DNA from: Fibrobacter sp.
GTDB lineage: Bacteria; Fibrobacterota; Fibrobacteria; Fibrobacterales; Fibrobacteraceae
DNA length: 64,000 nt
Reading direction: 5' to 3'
NCBI GenBank assembly: GCA_024398955.1
Contig: JAKSIG010000001.1
Location: 62,001-126,000 of the forward strand
In this document: piece after piece, positions 1 through 9,297 of the stretch
How the letters are laid out: every line of letters begins with the position of its first letter
Numbering within the stretch: the first letter of the stretch is position 1
The notes under the pieces: generated by a model
The model's input: the letters and a program-made list of their open reading frames with translations, nothing else
Told to the model about the DNA's origin: nothing
The model's database searches: none
Position numbers and translations under genes: made by a program

Positions 1-1695
1 GTGGTGGAGGAGACTCTCCCCGAAAGTCGCCTGGCTGACGAAGAACAGCTGTTCTTAAAGGCGGTCAGCAAGACTGCTAAGGAAATTGCCCAGATAAAGG
101 AAATTTCCGAGAGCCGTGCAGGCATGAAGGATAGCCTGATTTTTGCCACCCATCTGATGATTCTTCAGGATCCGGGGCTGGTAAACGGCATTATCGACAA
201 AATCCGTACTGGCCATAAGAATGCCCGCTGGGCGGTGCATGTGGTGCTGGGTGCCTATATAGATCGTTTTGAATCTATTGATTCTGCTGCCATGCGTGAT
301 AAGGCGGCTGACCTTAGAGACCTGTATAATCGTCTTATGACGGCAATGGAAGACTCCGGACCTGTGCTGGAGGACGTGGCTAATGAAGAAGGTGTCGTTC
401 TTCTTGGACACGAACTTCTTCCCAGTCTCTTGATGTCCATTAAGCCTGGCCAGGTAAGCGGTCTGGCGATGGATACCGGTGGTCGTACCAGCCATGTAGC
501 CATTCTTGCCCGGTCCCTGCAGATTCCCCTGGTATCTGGCTTGCGTAATGCGGCTGCCATCATTAAGGCTGGCGATACGCTTATTGTCGATGGCTCCAGC
601 GGCAAGGTCGTTGTAAACCCCAACGAAGAAGACATTAGGGAATTCCACGAAAGGCAGGAAGTCTTTGAACGCCAGCGTCGTGAACTGTTTACGATGCGAC
701 AGCTGGAACCCATGACTCGTGATGGCAAGTACATTACGCTTCATGCGAATATCGAAATTCCTGGCGAAGCGGACAAAGTAACAGACTTTGGCGCAACGGG
801 AATTGGCCTGTACCGTTCTGAATTTTTGTTCCTGCGAAAGGATGCTCCTTCTCAGGATGAACAGCGAGACGCTTACCGTTATATTCTTGAGACCATGTCT
901 CCCTGCCCGGTGACCATTCGTACGCTGGATGCTGGTGGTGACAAGCTTGTAAGCGGTATTAATGCAGTTAGCGAATCCAATCCTTTCATGGGGTGGCGCT
1001 CTATTCGCGTGTGCCTTGATCGAGAGGATATTTTCTGTACTCAGCTGAAGGCTTTGCTTCTCGCAAATACAAAGGGCAATTTGCGCCTACTCCTGCCCAT
1101 GATTTCTGGGATGACTGAATTCCGTCGGGCCAAGGCCTGTATTAAGCGGTGTCGAGAGGAACTGGAAGCAGAGGGAAAGAAGTGCGCCAAGGTTAAGGTT
1201 GGCGTCATGATTGAAGTCCCTGCAGCAGTCATGATCGTGGATAAGCTAGCAAAGGAAGTGGATTTCTTTAGCATTGGTACCAATGACCTGATTCAGTTTA
1301 CCTTGGCAGTAGACCGTACCAACGAACTTATTACAGACATGTTCCAGCCCCATCATCCGGCTGTGCTCAGCATGATTTACGAAACCATCAAGGCAGCCCA
1401 TCGTGAGGGCATTCCCGTGGCGGTTTGCGGTGAAATGAGTGCAGACCCAATGAGCGTGTTGCTCCTGGTGGGCCTGGGTATTGACGAACTTTCCATGACT
1501 CCGTGGAACGTCATGTCTACGAAGAAGATTATTCGCTCCATCAATTTTGAAGAGGTTCGAGAAACAGCCTTGACCGTGCTTCAGATGGACGATGCCGAAA
1601 GTGTAAATGCCTATCTGCATAAGAAGTACGCTCAGACCATTAGGGACCTTGGCGTTCTGAGTGTAGTAGGTCAGGCCGATAACAGCAAGAAGTAA
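1..1695 (+). CDS. ptsI: PTS enzyme I (phosphoenolpyruvate-protein phosphotransferase), 5' end outside window
   Basis: Enzyme I takes phosphate from phosphoenolpyruvate and passes it to HPr in the cytoplasm, the first step of PTS sugar uptake and signalling. The phosphohistidine loop GGRTSHVAILARS is visible, with the active His at residue 165 of the visible frame (E. coli His189). So are the PEP-site segment GIGLYRSEFLF, MIEVPAAV, SIGTNDLIQFTLAVDR and the CGEMS loop. The offset to E. coli implies about 24 residues are missing, so the GTG at base 1 is probably an internal codon and the true start lies upstream. The lytic transglycosylase gene begins 7 nt after the stop, which suggests one transcript. 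No oddity is seen in the catalytic motifs. Confidence 0.95.
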   Translation: MVEETLPESRLADEEQLFLKAVSKTAKEIAQIKEISESRAGMKDSLIFATHLMILQDPGLVNGIIDKIRTGHKNARWAVHVVLGAYIDRFESIDSAAMRDKAADLRDLYNRLMTAMEDSGPVLEDVANEEGVVLLGHELLPSLLMSIKPGQVSGLAMDTGGRTSHVAILARSLQIPLVSGLRNAAAIIKAGDTLIVDGSSGKVVVNPNEEDIREFHERQEVFERQRRELFTMRQLEPMTRDGKYITLHANIEIPGEADKVTDFGATGIGLYRSEFLFLRKDAPSQDEQRDAYRYILETMSPCPVTIRTLDAGGDKLVSGINAVSESNPFMGWRSIRVCLDREDIFCTQLKALLLANTKGNLRLLLPMISGMTEFRRAKACIKRCREELEAEGKKCAKVKVGVMIEVPAAVMIVDKLAKEVDFFSIGTNDLIQFTLAVDRTNELITDMFQPHHPAVLSMIYETIKAAHREGIPVAVCGEMSADPMSVLLLVGLGIDELSMTPWNVMSTKKIIRSINFEEVRETALTVLQMDDAESVNAYLHKKYAQTIRDLGVLSVVGQADNSKK

Positions 1696-1702
1696 AAGAA
1701 AC

Positions 1703-4054
1703 GTGAAATTTGGTGTTTTTGTTGCATTGTTAAGCCTTTGCACAATGGGTGCTTGGGCTCAGGATTCTGTTCAGACAAGTTCTGCTCAGGCTAGTGTTGT
1801 TCCCCAGCCGATGCAGGCTACAGATAGTCTAGTGGCTTCTATGCCCTTGACTCCATCCAATCCATATGTGGACCTGGAACAAATTGCGCCTTCCCGCTTT
1901 CAGGATATGGTGGTGCGCTATGATCGAGCCAAGGCGGCCAGCGAAGATGAAAAGCAGCCGAAGGATATTCGTGATTTTGCCAAGGCAGCTCAATTCTTTT
2001 ATAGGGAACAATGGGATAGCGCGTTTGATGCCTATAGCAAGTTGATGGGTCGTGATTCTGCCCTGGATGGCGCCGTTGTTCTTCGAATGGCAAAGGCTAA
2101 GTTCCAGCAGGGCGATTACAAGACCATGCGCGAAACCTTGCGCAAGAACAAGAATCTAGAAAAGGATCCTTCCTGGGATCGTCAGGCAAGTCGTCTTCGT
2201 ATTGAAGCCGCCATGGCCGACTCTACCTTGAGCGACCGGGCCCATGCAGACTCTATTAAGGCCTTTATTGACAAGTTCCCGAAGTCCGATGAGGCCGCCG
2301 CCCTTAAGTATCGTTATGCTCAGTACCTGGAACAGTTTAAGCAGCTGAAAAATGCAAAGCGTATTTATATGCAGTTGCTGACCAGTGCTTCTGTCTATAA
2401 GGATTCCGCATTCTCCGCTATCCGTCGCTTGCGCAAGGTGCAGGGGGCTCCCGAGGATTTATCCGAGAAGGTGGCCTATGCAAAGATGGCTTGTGCAAAG
2501 GATGAGGCTGCCAGCTGTCTGACCCTGCTTGACTCCATTCAGATTCTTGATGCAGCCCTGTTGAAAAAGTCTCCGGAAGCGGCAGTGGCTTTGCCCGAAG
2601 ATTCAATCCAAAGTAAGTTGCCTGTAAGTACCCTGGACATGGACACCCGCATTATCCTGTGGGAAAAGCGTGCAGTTGCCCTTCGTGGCTTGAAGCGTGA
2701 AGAAGAATCCATCAGGCAGTTCCGCTTCTTGCTGGATTCCGTTGAAGTTCGCCCACTGTGGATTCAGTCCACACTGCGCTTGCTTCGGAACAATTCTGCA
2801 AAGTATGCGAAGGAAATCAAGACCCTTGACTCCCTGCTGGCAGATGTAAGTAAGTACAGCAAGGAAAATGCGAACAACCTATGGGTCCGCGGTTTTGAAT
2901 ATGAGCAGAACCAAAAGTACGATAGTGCTGTTGTCTGTTACAAGGAACTGTCCCATAAGCGCTTTAAGAACAATGTAAAGCGCCAGTGGGCAAAATTCCG
3001 TATAGGCTTTGTTTTCTTTAAACAGGAAAAGTGGCAAGAAGCTGTTGACGCCTTTACCGAAGCTGCCAAGGAACAATTCCTGTGGAGTGGTAGTGGCGCC
3101 CGCATGTTCCTGGGCGATGCCTACATGAAGCTGGGAAGAGACTCCCTGGCTCGTGCAGCCTACCTAGATTGCATTCAGGATTTCCCTCTGGCTTATTATG
3201 CTCATCGCAGCCGTATGAAGCTGGTGGAATACAAACTGATGGATGCAAAGGATGTCCCGTACGCTCATGGTGTTGCCATGTCTCCTGAACAGACTTTGGC
3301 GTGGATTCGAGAATCCCAGAAACTTGGAAAGCCCGACGCTTCCTACAGTCCGGAACGCTACAACCGTATTAGGACTTTGTTCCTTTACGGATTTACAGAT
3401 CAGGCATTCGCTCTTTATGACGAGGCTCGCAAGAAGAATGCCAAACGCCTTGATTTCCTTTATGAATATGGCCAGCTTTTCTATGAAATGGGAGAAACCG
3501 CTGCCGGTTATCGTCTGGCTCGTCAGTTCCAGAACAACATTGATCGTCGTCGCCTGATGGCCCCGCCCATTGCAGTTCTGCATTATCTGTTCCCCATTCC
3601 CTATCGCGACCAGGTGAAGTTCCACTCTGGCGAACGCATTGATCCTTTCTTTGTGTACAGCGTAATGCGTCAGGAATCCATCTTCAACTTTGAAATCGCA
3701 TCTCCTGTGGGTGCCTGCGGTTTGCTGCAGATTATGCCTGCCACGGGTAAGATGCTGGCCAAGCTTGAAAATATCGACAACTTCGATCCCAAGCAACTCT
3801 ACAATGCCTACATGAACATCCGTCTGGGAATCCGTTATCTGGTTGACTTGAAGGCTGAATATAGCGATGACTATATGTATGTTCTGGGTAATTACAATGC
3901 CGGACCCAAGCCTACAAAACGTTGGCAGGCTGCCGGTCAGGGGCTACCTTGGGATGTTCGTGCCGAAGACATTAGCTACTGGGAAACCCGCGATTATGTA
4001 AAGCGAGTTATGGGCAATTATTGGATTTATCAGGAAATTTACGACAGCCTTTAA
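1703..4054 (+). CDS. TPR-rich soluble lytic murein transglycosylase (GH23)
   Basis: Cleaves the MurNAc-GlcNAc bond of peptidoglycan with formation of 1,6-anhydroMurNAc. It is a periplasmic or outer-membrane-side enzyme with an N-terminal signal peptide (MKFGVFVALLSLCTMGAWA). The first 600 residues are helical and TPR-like, with repeated YAQYLEQF- and A-x-x-Y-type helices. The C-terminal SLT domain carries the catalytic Glu658 in SVMRQES, then GLLQIMPATG and GNYNAGP, all diagnostic of family 1 transglycosylases. The architecture matches Slt70, but 783 residues is longer than E. coli Slt (about 645), the excess being in the TPR part. It starts at GTG 7 nt after ptsI. The link with ptsI is positional only. 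Confidence 0.93.
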   Translation: MKFGVFVALLSLCTMGAWAQDSVQTSSAQASVVPQPMQATDSLVASMPLTPSNPYVDLEQIAPSRFQDMVVRYDRAKAASEDEKQPKDIRDFAKAAQFFYREQWDSAFDAYSKLMGRDSALDGAVVLRMAKAKFQQGDYKTMRETLRKNKNLEKDPSWDRQASRLRIEAAMADSTLSDRAHADSIKAFIDKFPKSDEAAALKYRYAQYLEQFKQLKNAKRIYMQLLTSASVYKDSAFSAIRRLRKVQGAPEDLSEKVAYAKMACAKDEAASCLTLLDSIQILDAALLKKSPEAAVALPEDSIQSKLPVSTLDMDTRIILWEKRAVALRGLKREEESIRQFRFLLDSVEVRPLWIQSTLRLLRNNSAKYAKEIKTLDSLLADVSKYSKENANNLWVRGFEYEQNQKYDSAVVCYKELSHKRFKNNVKRQWAKFRIGFVFFKQEKWQEAVDAFTEAAKEQFLWSGSGARMFLGDAYMKLGRDSLARAAYLDCIQDFPLAYYAHRSRMKLVEYKLMDAKDVPYAHGVAMSPEQTLAWIRESQKLGKPDASYSPERYNRIRTLFLYGFTDQAFALYDEARKKNAKRLDFLYEYGQLFYEMGETAAGYRLARQFQNNIDRRRLMAPPIAVLHYLFPIPYRDQVKFHSGERIDPFFVYSVMRQESIFNFEIASPVGACGLLQIMPATGKMLAKLENIDNFDPKQLYNAYMNIRLGIRYLVDLKAEYSDDYMYVLGNYNAGPKPTKRWQAAGQGLPWDVRAEDISYWETRDYVKRVMGNYWIYQEIYDSL

Positions 4055-4071
4055 AAAGGATGTGCTCTATC

Positions 4072-4099
4072 TCGTAATTCATAGTTCGTAACTCGTAAT
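4072..4099 (+). repeat. Degenerate heptanucleotide tandem repeat (array A)
   Basis: Four contiguous 7-mers in register: TCGTAAT, TCATAGT, TCGTAAC, TCGTAAT. They lie between the transglycosylase stop and the start of the DMT permease, ending 5 nt before its ATG. The unit is the reverse complement (rotated) of the ACGAATT unit in array B near 41520. No Shine-Dalgarno sequence is visible between this array and the ATG. Confidence 0.8.
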
Positions 4100-4104
4100 T
4101 TATC

Positions 4105-4941
4105 ATGCTGTTCTTGTTGCTTACCATTGGCCCTGCCTTTCTGTTTGCCTGCGGAAACATTCTGGAAAAATCCGGAGTGTCTACGGTGGGCAAGCGTACT
4201 GGAGGAGTGTCCAAACCCTGGCAATTCCTGAAGGGTGTTTTGTGCAATGGCTTCTGGTGGCTTGGCATAGGATGTTCCGGCCTGGCGACTCTCGGTTATT
4301 ATGTTGCAATGGCCCGCTATGACTTGAGCCAGGTACAGCCGATGATGGTTTTGAATCCGGTTCTTACCGCACTGATGGGCTTTGTTATTCTGAAAGAAGT
4401 TCTGACTCGCCGAATTGTTGTGGCGATTTGCTTTGTGGTGGTGGGGCTGCTTTATTCCGTAGAATCTCTTGGTGAAACCACCAGCATCCAGAATGTCCCT
4501 ATGCTATGGATTTACGCGGGAATCATCTGTGGCGTTACTTTGCTGATTCACATTTTTGGAAAGGACCGCGAAATGGTTGATTCCCTGATTATGGGTGTCG
4601 GCTTTGGTATTTCTGCCGCTTTCTATAAAAGTTTAGCCATGGATTTTGACCTGGATAACGTGACTTTGTCTTCTGTAGGTTCTTTGCTTTTGGATCTTAG
4701 AACCTTGGGCTACATTGCCACTTATGGAATCGCCTTTATCTATTCTCAGGTCTCGTTTTCTCGTGGACGAGCGCTGTTTATTATCCCCTTTAGCGCCGCT
4801 GTAGGTGCAGCTGTTCCGACCATTGCCGGAGCCCTTGTATTTAGTGAGGCGTTCCCTATTGGAAAAATGATTTCGGTTGCTTTGGTACTTACCGGTGCCG
4901 GGCTTTTTGTGGTTCGTCGCCCTGGCCAGAAAAAAAAGTAA
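4105..4941 (+). CDS. EamA/DMT-superfamily permease
   Basis: A 278-residue protein with about ten hydrophobic segments arranged as two similar five-helix halves, the drug/metabolite-transporter (EamA) fold of the inner membrane. Typical features are the end-of-helix motif ILKEVLTRR in the first half and the closing segment VFSEAFPIGKMISVALVLTGAGLFV in two matching parts of the second half. The substrate cannot be read from sequence. The start is taken at the first ATG, which directly follows the heptamer array and lacks a recognisable ribosome site, so initiation here is unusual. The CotH gene begins 2 nt after the stop, suggesting co-transcription. A second unrelated-in-context DMT protein lies at 44468. 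Confidence 0.85.
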   Translation: MLFLLLTIGPAFLFACGNILEKSGVSTVGKRTGGVSKPWQFLKGVLCNGFWWLGIGCSGLATLGYYVAMARYDLSQVQPMMVLNPVLTALMGFVILKEVLTRRIVVAICFVVVGLLYSVESLGETTSIQNVPMLWIYAGIICGVTLLIHIFGKDREMVDSLIMGVGFGISAAFYKSLAMDFDLDNVTLSSVGSLLLDLRTLGYIATYGIAFIYSQVSFSRGRALFIIPFSAAVGAAVPTIAGALVFSEAFPIGKMISVALVLTGAGLFVVRRPGQKKK

Positions 4942-4943
4942 TT

Positions 4944-7793
4944 ATGAAACAGCTGTCAAAATTGTTGGGCCTGATTCTTGCTTGTAGAACAGTGCTGCCG
5001 ACGGTTCTGTTGGCAGCCTTGCTGTTCGGCTGCTCAAGCGAACAAAGCGAATCTATAGATGTTGCAGAGGTCCTGCCCAATCAACCTGCCATAGAATCTT
5101 CGGGTAGCCTTGACGAGAGGTTTTCATCTTCAGAAACGTTGACCTTGCCATTCGTAGGTGGTCCGATTATTTTCACTGAAGTCGATCCCGTCAATTTGAA
5201 TTACGAAGATCATGAAGGTGATGATGCTGGCTGGGTTGAACTGTTCAATACATCTGCAGAACCTGTAAACCTGAAGGGCGTATCCCTGACAAATTCCCTG
5301 GCAGAAAGTCGCAAGTGGACTTTTGGGGATGTGACTGTTCCTCCGCAAGGATTTATGCTGGTCTATCTTTCCGGAAAGAATCTTCCTGATTACAAGGCTC
5401 CTCATGATAGCGCCAATATGATTGGGCCTGGTTGCTGGAGCTGGACCGATGCTCAAAATGCAGACATTCCTGGAGAAAGCTATTCTGAACCTCTTGAGGG
5501 TCAAAAGAAATTGTGCTTTACCGAAGACGGAACGAGAATGTTCGGTGCCCGTATGCGCCTAGGTGAAAATAGGGATTTGGGCTGGTCATCCATATCTTCC
5601 TTTATAGGAACGGGTAGTACAGATCCCGAAGACGTTCTGGACCTGTCGGCTACAAACGAAATGCTGATTCATGCCTATATTACCAGGGACCGCCAGGTGT
5701 CTTTGCGTCTGGTGCAGACTGGGGTGGACGACTGGAAGGGATACGAGATCGTTTTGACAGGAACGGGCGATTCTTCTACGGTTTATCGCACTCGAATTCC
5801 GACGAATAGGACATTTCCTGATTTAAAGATTATTTATGGAACCCGCGTTAGTCCGGAATCCAAGGAAAAAGAAGAAGTCTCCGTAAAGATCTTTTCGTAC
5901 ATTGCCCGCAATCGTGGACACGAACCGCACGCATCCTTCAAAATTAAGAATGAGCCTGGGACCTTGTACCTTGTTAACGCCAGCAATGAAATCATGGACC
6001 AGGTTTCCTATCCCAAAGTCCCCACAGGAAAAACCTGGTCGATTGGAACTTCTTCTGCAGATGGAGCCTCGTTGCATTGGGGCTTTTCTGAAGAATCCCC
6101 ATACGGGTTTACCGAATCTACGGTTGTTTCTGAGCGCGCGCCCGCGATGGATACCTTGTCTGAATTGCCCCCTTCTGGTTTTTATCAGGCGCCCTTTGCT
6201 GTATTCTTCTCGGAAGAGGACTACGTGCGTTGTGAATGGGATGGGACAGTTCCTTCAGAAAACAGCCCCCTGACTACGGTTAAGAGTATCGAAAAGACAA
6301 CAGTTCTTCGCTGTGCAAGTTTTGTTCCTGGAATGTTTCCCGGTGAAACCATTAATCGTACTTATGTTTTTGAAAGTCTCCCGATGGTGCCCGTATTTTT
6401 TGTGACCGCAGATCCAAAATCGCTTTTTGACCCGGATTCTGGAATTTATATGGAAGGCAATAATGCCGAGGCTAAGGAACCCCATTATGGTGCGAATTAC
6501 TGGCTTGATAAGGAAATCCCCGTTTTTGTGGAACTTCTTGAAACGGGTGTTAACCAGCCTGCCTTTGCAAAATATGCGGGCCTGAAAATCTTTGGAAATT
6601 ACAGCAGGCAGAACAAGAAAAAATCTGTCTCCATAACGTTCAGAGAAAAGTATGGGGATAAACGCCTGAATTATCCGCTTTTCCCGGAATTCCCGCACTT
6701 AAAAAAATTCAAGGTGTTTCTCCTTCGCAACAATGGCAGCAATTTTGGAAACGACTACATTCGGGATCGCCTGGCCAGCTCTATTTCTGAAGGCCTTGGC
6801 GTAGACTACCAGCACGGCCGTGGCTCTATTGTGTACTACAATGGCGAATACTATGGTATCCACAACATTCGTGAACGCTCTACGGAGTATTACTTTGAGA
6901 CTAATTACGGATACGACCCTGAAAATATAGACCTGCTAAAGGCCGACAACTCCGTGTCGGCCGGTTCCTCGGTAGAGTATGAACGTCTGATGGATTGGAT
7001 AGACTCCCACGACATGAAACTAGGGGAGAGCCTGGATTATGTCGGGGCGCAAATGGATCTTGATAATTTTATGAACTATATGCACCTAGAGTTGTTTGTC
7101 AACAATAGGGACTGGCCTGCCAACAATTTGAAGAAGTGGCGCTGCACTAATCCGGAAACCAAGTGGAAATGGTTTATTTACGATACTGATTTTGGATTCG
7201 GAAATGATTACTCCAATTATACAAACAACATTTTTGAATTCGCCACCGCCGAAGACGGAGAATCTTGGCCTAACGGCCCTCAGTCTACGTTCCTGCTGCG
7301 AAAGTTACTTGAAAATCAAACTTTTAAAACAGCATTCATCAATAGAATGGCAACGCTCTTGTCGATGAATTTTAATTCAGGAAGAACTCTCGCCAGAATT
7401 AACGCCATGATGTCCGAAATCGAAAGTGAAATCAAAAGAGACCAGAAGCGTTGGCGCCTGAGTTCGTCGCAGATGGAGTCGCAGTTGAATTCCATAAAGA
7501 ATTTTGCAACTGAACGCCCCATAGAGATCCTTTCGGATCTGCAGATTTTCTTTAATCTGGGAGCTGTCAAGGCCATAACGCTGTCTGTTCAGGGGCGTGG
7601 AAAAATCATGGTGCATAATCTTCCCCTAGACCAGAATCCTATGAGCGTCAACTTTTTTACGGGAACTCCGGTGCTGTTGACGGCGATGCCTGAGGCAGGT
7701 AGCATTTGGACTGGATGGAGTGATGGCGTAATGGATGAGTCTCGATTTATTTTACCGGAAGACATTGGTTCTCTCTCTGCGATTTTCAAATAG
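4944..7793 (+). CDS. Surface lipoprotein with lamin-tail domain, CotH kinase domain and InlB-type B-repeat
   Basis: A 949-residue predicted lipoprotein. Its hydrophobic leader ends in LLFGCSS, a lipobox with Cys about residue 30. Residues about 70-140 resemble an LTD (lamin-tail) domain (GWVELFNTSAEPVNLKGVSL). The central part, about 490-870, is a CotH-like atypical kinase fold: FLLRNNGSNFGNDYIRDRL, YYGIHNIRER, FVNNRDWPANN and the acidic metal motif YDTDFGFGND. The last 80 residues look like a divergent InlB B-repeat (VQGRGKI then SIWTGWSDG). Spore-coat CotH is a protein kinase. This one is extracellular and its substrate is unknown. It starts 2 nt after the DMT gene and ends 131 nt before the polysaccharide island. 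A second, shorter CotH lipoprotein sits at the other end of that island. Confidence 0.88.
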   Translation: MKQLSKLLGLILACRTVLPTVLLAALLFGCSSEQSESIDVAEVLPNQPAIESSGSLDERFSSSETLTLPFVGGPIIFTEVDPVNLNYEDHEGDDAGWVELFNTSAEPVNLKGVSLTNSLAESRKWTFGDVTVPPQGFMLVYLSGKNLPDYKAPHDSANMIGPGCWSWTDAQNADIPGESYSEPLEGQKKLCFTEDGTRMFGARMRLGENRDLGWSSISSFIGTGSTDPEDVLDLSATNEMLIHAYITRDRQVSLRLVQTGVDDWKGYEIVLTGTGDSSTVYRTRIPTNRTFPDLKIIYGTRVSPESKEKEEVSVKIFSYIARNRGHEPHASFKIKNEPGTLYLVNASNEIMDQVSYPKVPTGKTWSIGTSSADGASLHWGFSEESPYGFTESTVVSERAPAMDTLSELPPSGFYQAPFAVFFSEEDYVRCEWDGTVPSENSPLTTVKSIEKTTVLRCASFVPGMFPGETINRTYVFESLPMVPVFFVTADPKSLFDPDSGIYMEGNNAEAKEPHYGANYWLDKEIPVFVELLETGVNQPAFAKYAGLKIFGNYSRQNKKKSVSITFREKYGDKRLNYPLFPEFPHLKKFKVFLLRNNGSNFGNDYIRDRLASSISEGLGVDYQHGRGSIVYYNGEYYGIHNIRERSTEYYFETNYGYDPENIDLLKADNSVSAGSSVEYERLMDWIDSHDMKLGESLDYVGAQMDLDNFMNYMHLELFVNNRDWPANNLKKWRCTNPETKWKWFIYDTDFGFGNDYSNYTNNIFEFATAEDGESWPNGPQSTFLLRKLLENQTFKTAFINRMATLLSMNFNSGRTLARINAMMSEIESEIKRDQKRWRLSSSQMESQLNSIKNFATERPIEILSDLQIFFNLGAVKAITLSVQGRGKIMVHNLPLDQNPMSVNFFTGTPVLLTAMPEAGSIWTGWSDGVMDESRFILPEDIGSLSAIFK

Positions 7794-7851
7794 GCGTGTT
7801 GCCTTGGTTGAGAACGATTGGGGAACGATAAAACGTGATGTTTTTGCTACA

Positions 7852-7871
7852 AACGGCGTGATTTTGCCGTT
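7852..7871 (+). terminator. Weak hairpin after the CotH gene
   Basis: AACGGC (7852-7857) pairs with GCCGTT (7866-7871) around an 8-nt loop. The following T tract is short and interrupted, so terminator function is uncertain. Confidence 0.35.
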
Positions 7872-7876
7872 CTTTG

Positions 7877-7882
7877 TATAAT
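7877..7882 (+). promoter_or_regulatory. Candidate -10 box for the ugd operon
   Basis: TATAAT preceded by TTTG, 42 bases upstream of the ugd ATG, in an AT-rich 131-bp gap. No convincing -35 hexamer stands 16-18 bases upstream, so this is a weak call based on the hexamer and position alone. Confidence 0.35.
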
Positions 7883-7924
7883 TTGATTTGTGTATAGGCT
7901 GTATTTTTTTAGATTTGGCACATT

Positions 7925-9295
7925 ATGAGTTTCAATACTAAGATTCTTTGCATTGGCGCGGGCTATGTCGGTGGCCCCACTATGACTGTTATCGCCGACA
8001 AGTGCCCCGATGTTAAGGTTACCGTTGTTGATATTAACCAGAGCCGCATTGATGCCTGGAACAGCGAAAACCTTCCGATTTTTGAGCCGGGCCTTGATGA
8101 TGTCGTAAAGCGTGCTCGTGGTCGCAATCTCTTCTTCAGTACCGATATTCCGGCCGCCATTAAAGAAGCTGACATTATTTTTGTATCTGTAAATACTCCC
8201 ACCAAGACTTTTGGACATGGTGCTGGCAAGGCTTCTGACCTTCAGTACTGGGAAAAGACCGCTCGTAACATTCTGGAAGTTGCCAACGAAGGCAAGATCA
8301 TTGTGGAGAAGTCCACGTTGCCCGTTCGTACTGCCGCTGCCATGGAACGTATTCTGAATTCCAACGATAAGGGCCTTCACTTCGAAGTTCTTTCCAATCC
8401 GGAATTCCTGGCCGAAGGTACTGCCATTCAGGACCTGTTTGAGCCGGACCGCGTTTTGATTGGTAGTCACCAGACTGAATCTGGTCTTGCTGCCTGCCAG
8501 AAGCTGGTTGATGTGTATGCTCACTGGGTTCCCCGTGATCGCATCCTGACTACCAACCTGTGGAGCTCTGAACTTACCAAACTGACCGCTAACGCCTTCC
8601 TGGCGCAGCGTATCAGCTCCATTAACTCCATCAGCGCTCTTTGTGAACGTACCGGTGCTGACGTAGACGAAGTTGCCTACGTGATGGGCAAGGACCGCCG
8701 TATTGGTCCTAAGTTCCTAAAGGCCTCCATCGGTTTCGGTGGTTCCTGCTTTAAGAAGGATATTCTGAACCTGGTATACCTCTGTGGTTACTACGGTCTT
8801 CCTGAAGTGGCTGCCTACTGGGAAAGTGTCGTAAAGATTAACGAATGGCAGACCCACCGCGTGGTGGATCGTATGCTGGAAACCATGTTCAATACCATCG
8901 CTGGTAAGAAAATCGCTGTGTTTGGCTTTGCTTTCAAGGCTAATACCGGTGATACTCGTGAAAGCCCTGCCAACCTGGTTGTCCGTGATTTGCTGGCCGA
9001 ACATGCACTGCCGGTCGTCACTGATCCCAAGGCAATTCCCGATGCAAAACGCGATCTGAAGGATGTTATTGACCAGGTCCAATTTGAAGAAGACGCCTAC
9101 AGGGCTGCAGAAGGAACCCACGCTATCGTGGTGTGCACCGAGTGGAAGTGCTTTGCGGAACTGGACTGGAATCGCATTTACGGTTCTATGGCCAAGCCTG
9201 CGTTTGTATTTGATGGTAGAAATATTCTTGATGCCGAAGCCCTTCGTAAGATTGGCTTCGAAGTTACAAGCATTGGTAAGGGTAAGGCAGAGTAG
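7925..9295 (+). CDS. ugd: UDP-glucose 6-dehydrogenase, eukaryote-type
   Basis: Oxidises UDP-glucose to UDP-glucuronate with two NAD+ in the cytoplasm, supplying an acidic sugar donor for surface polysaccharide. The Rossmann motif GAGYVGG is at residues 11-17, the catalytic Cys is residue 275 in [10 protein letters not shown], and the central [18 protein letters not shown] and C-terminal [13 protein letters not shown] stretches are intact. These blocks match animal UGDH (human Cys276, [20 protein letters not shown]) more closely than the short bacterial Ugd/TuaD type. The length, 456 residues, fits. It is first in a four-gene run: licD begins 2 nt after its stop. Confidence 0.96.
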   Translation: MSFNTKILCIGAGYVGGPTMTVIADKCPDVKVTVVDINQSRIDAWNSENLPIFEPGLDDVVKRARGRNLFFSTDIPAAIKEADIIFVSVNTPTKTFGHGAGKASDLQYWEKTARNILEVANEGKIIVEKSTLPVRTAAAMERILNSNDKGLHFEVLSNPEFLAEGTAIQDLFEPDRVLIGSHQTESGLAACQKLVDVYAHWVPRDRILTTNLWSSELTKLTANAFLAQRISSINSISALCERTGADVDEVAYVMGKDRRIGPKFLKASIGFGGSCFKKDILNLVYLCGYYGLPEVAAYWESVVKINEWQTHRVVDRMLETMFNTIAGKKIAVFGFAFKANTGDTRESPANLVVRDLLAEHALPVVTDPKAIPDAKRDLKDVIDQVQFEEDAYRAAEGTHAIVVCTEWKCFAELDWNRIYGSMAKPAFVFDGRNILDAEALRKIGFEVTSIGKGKAE

Positions 9296-9297
9296 TC

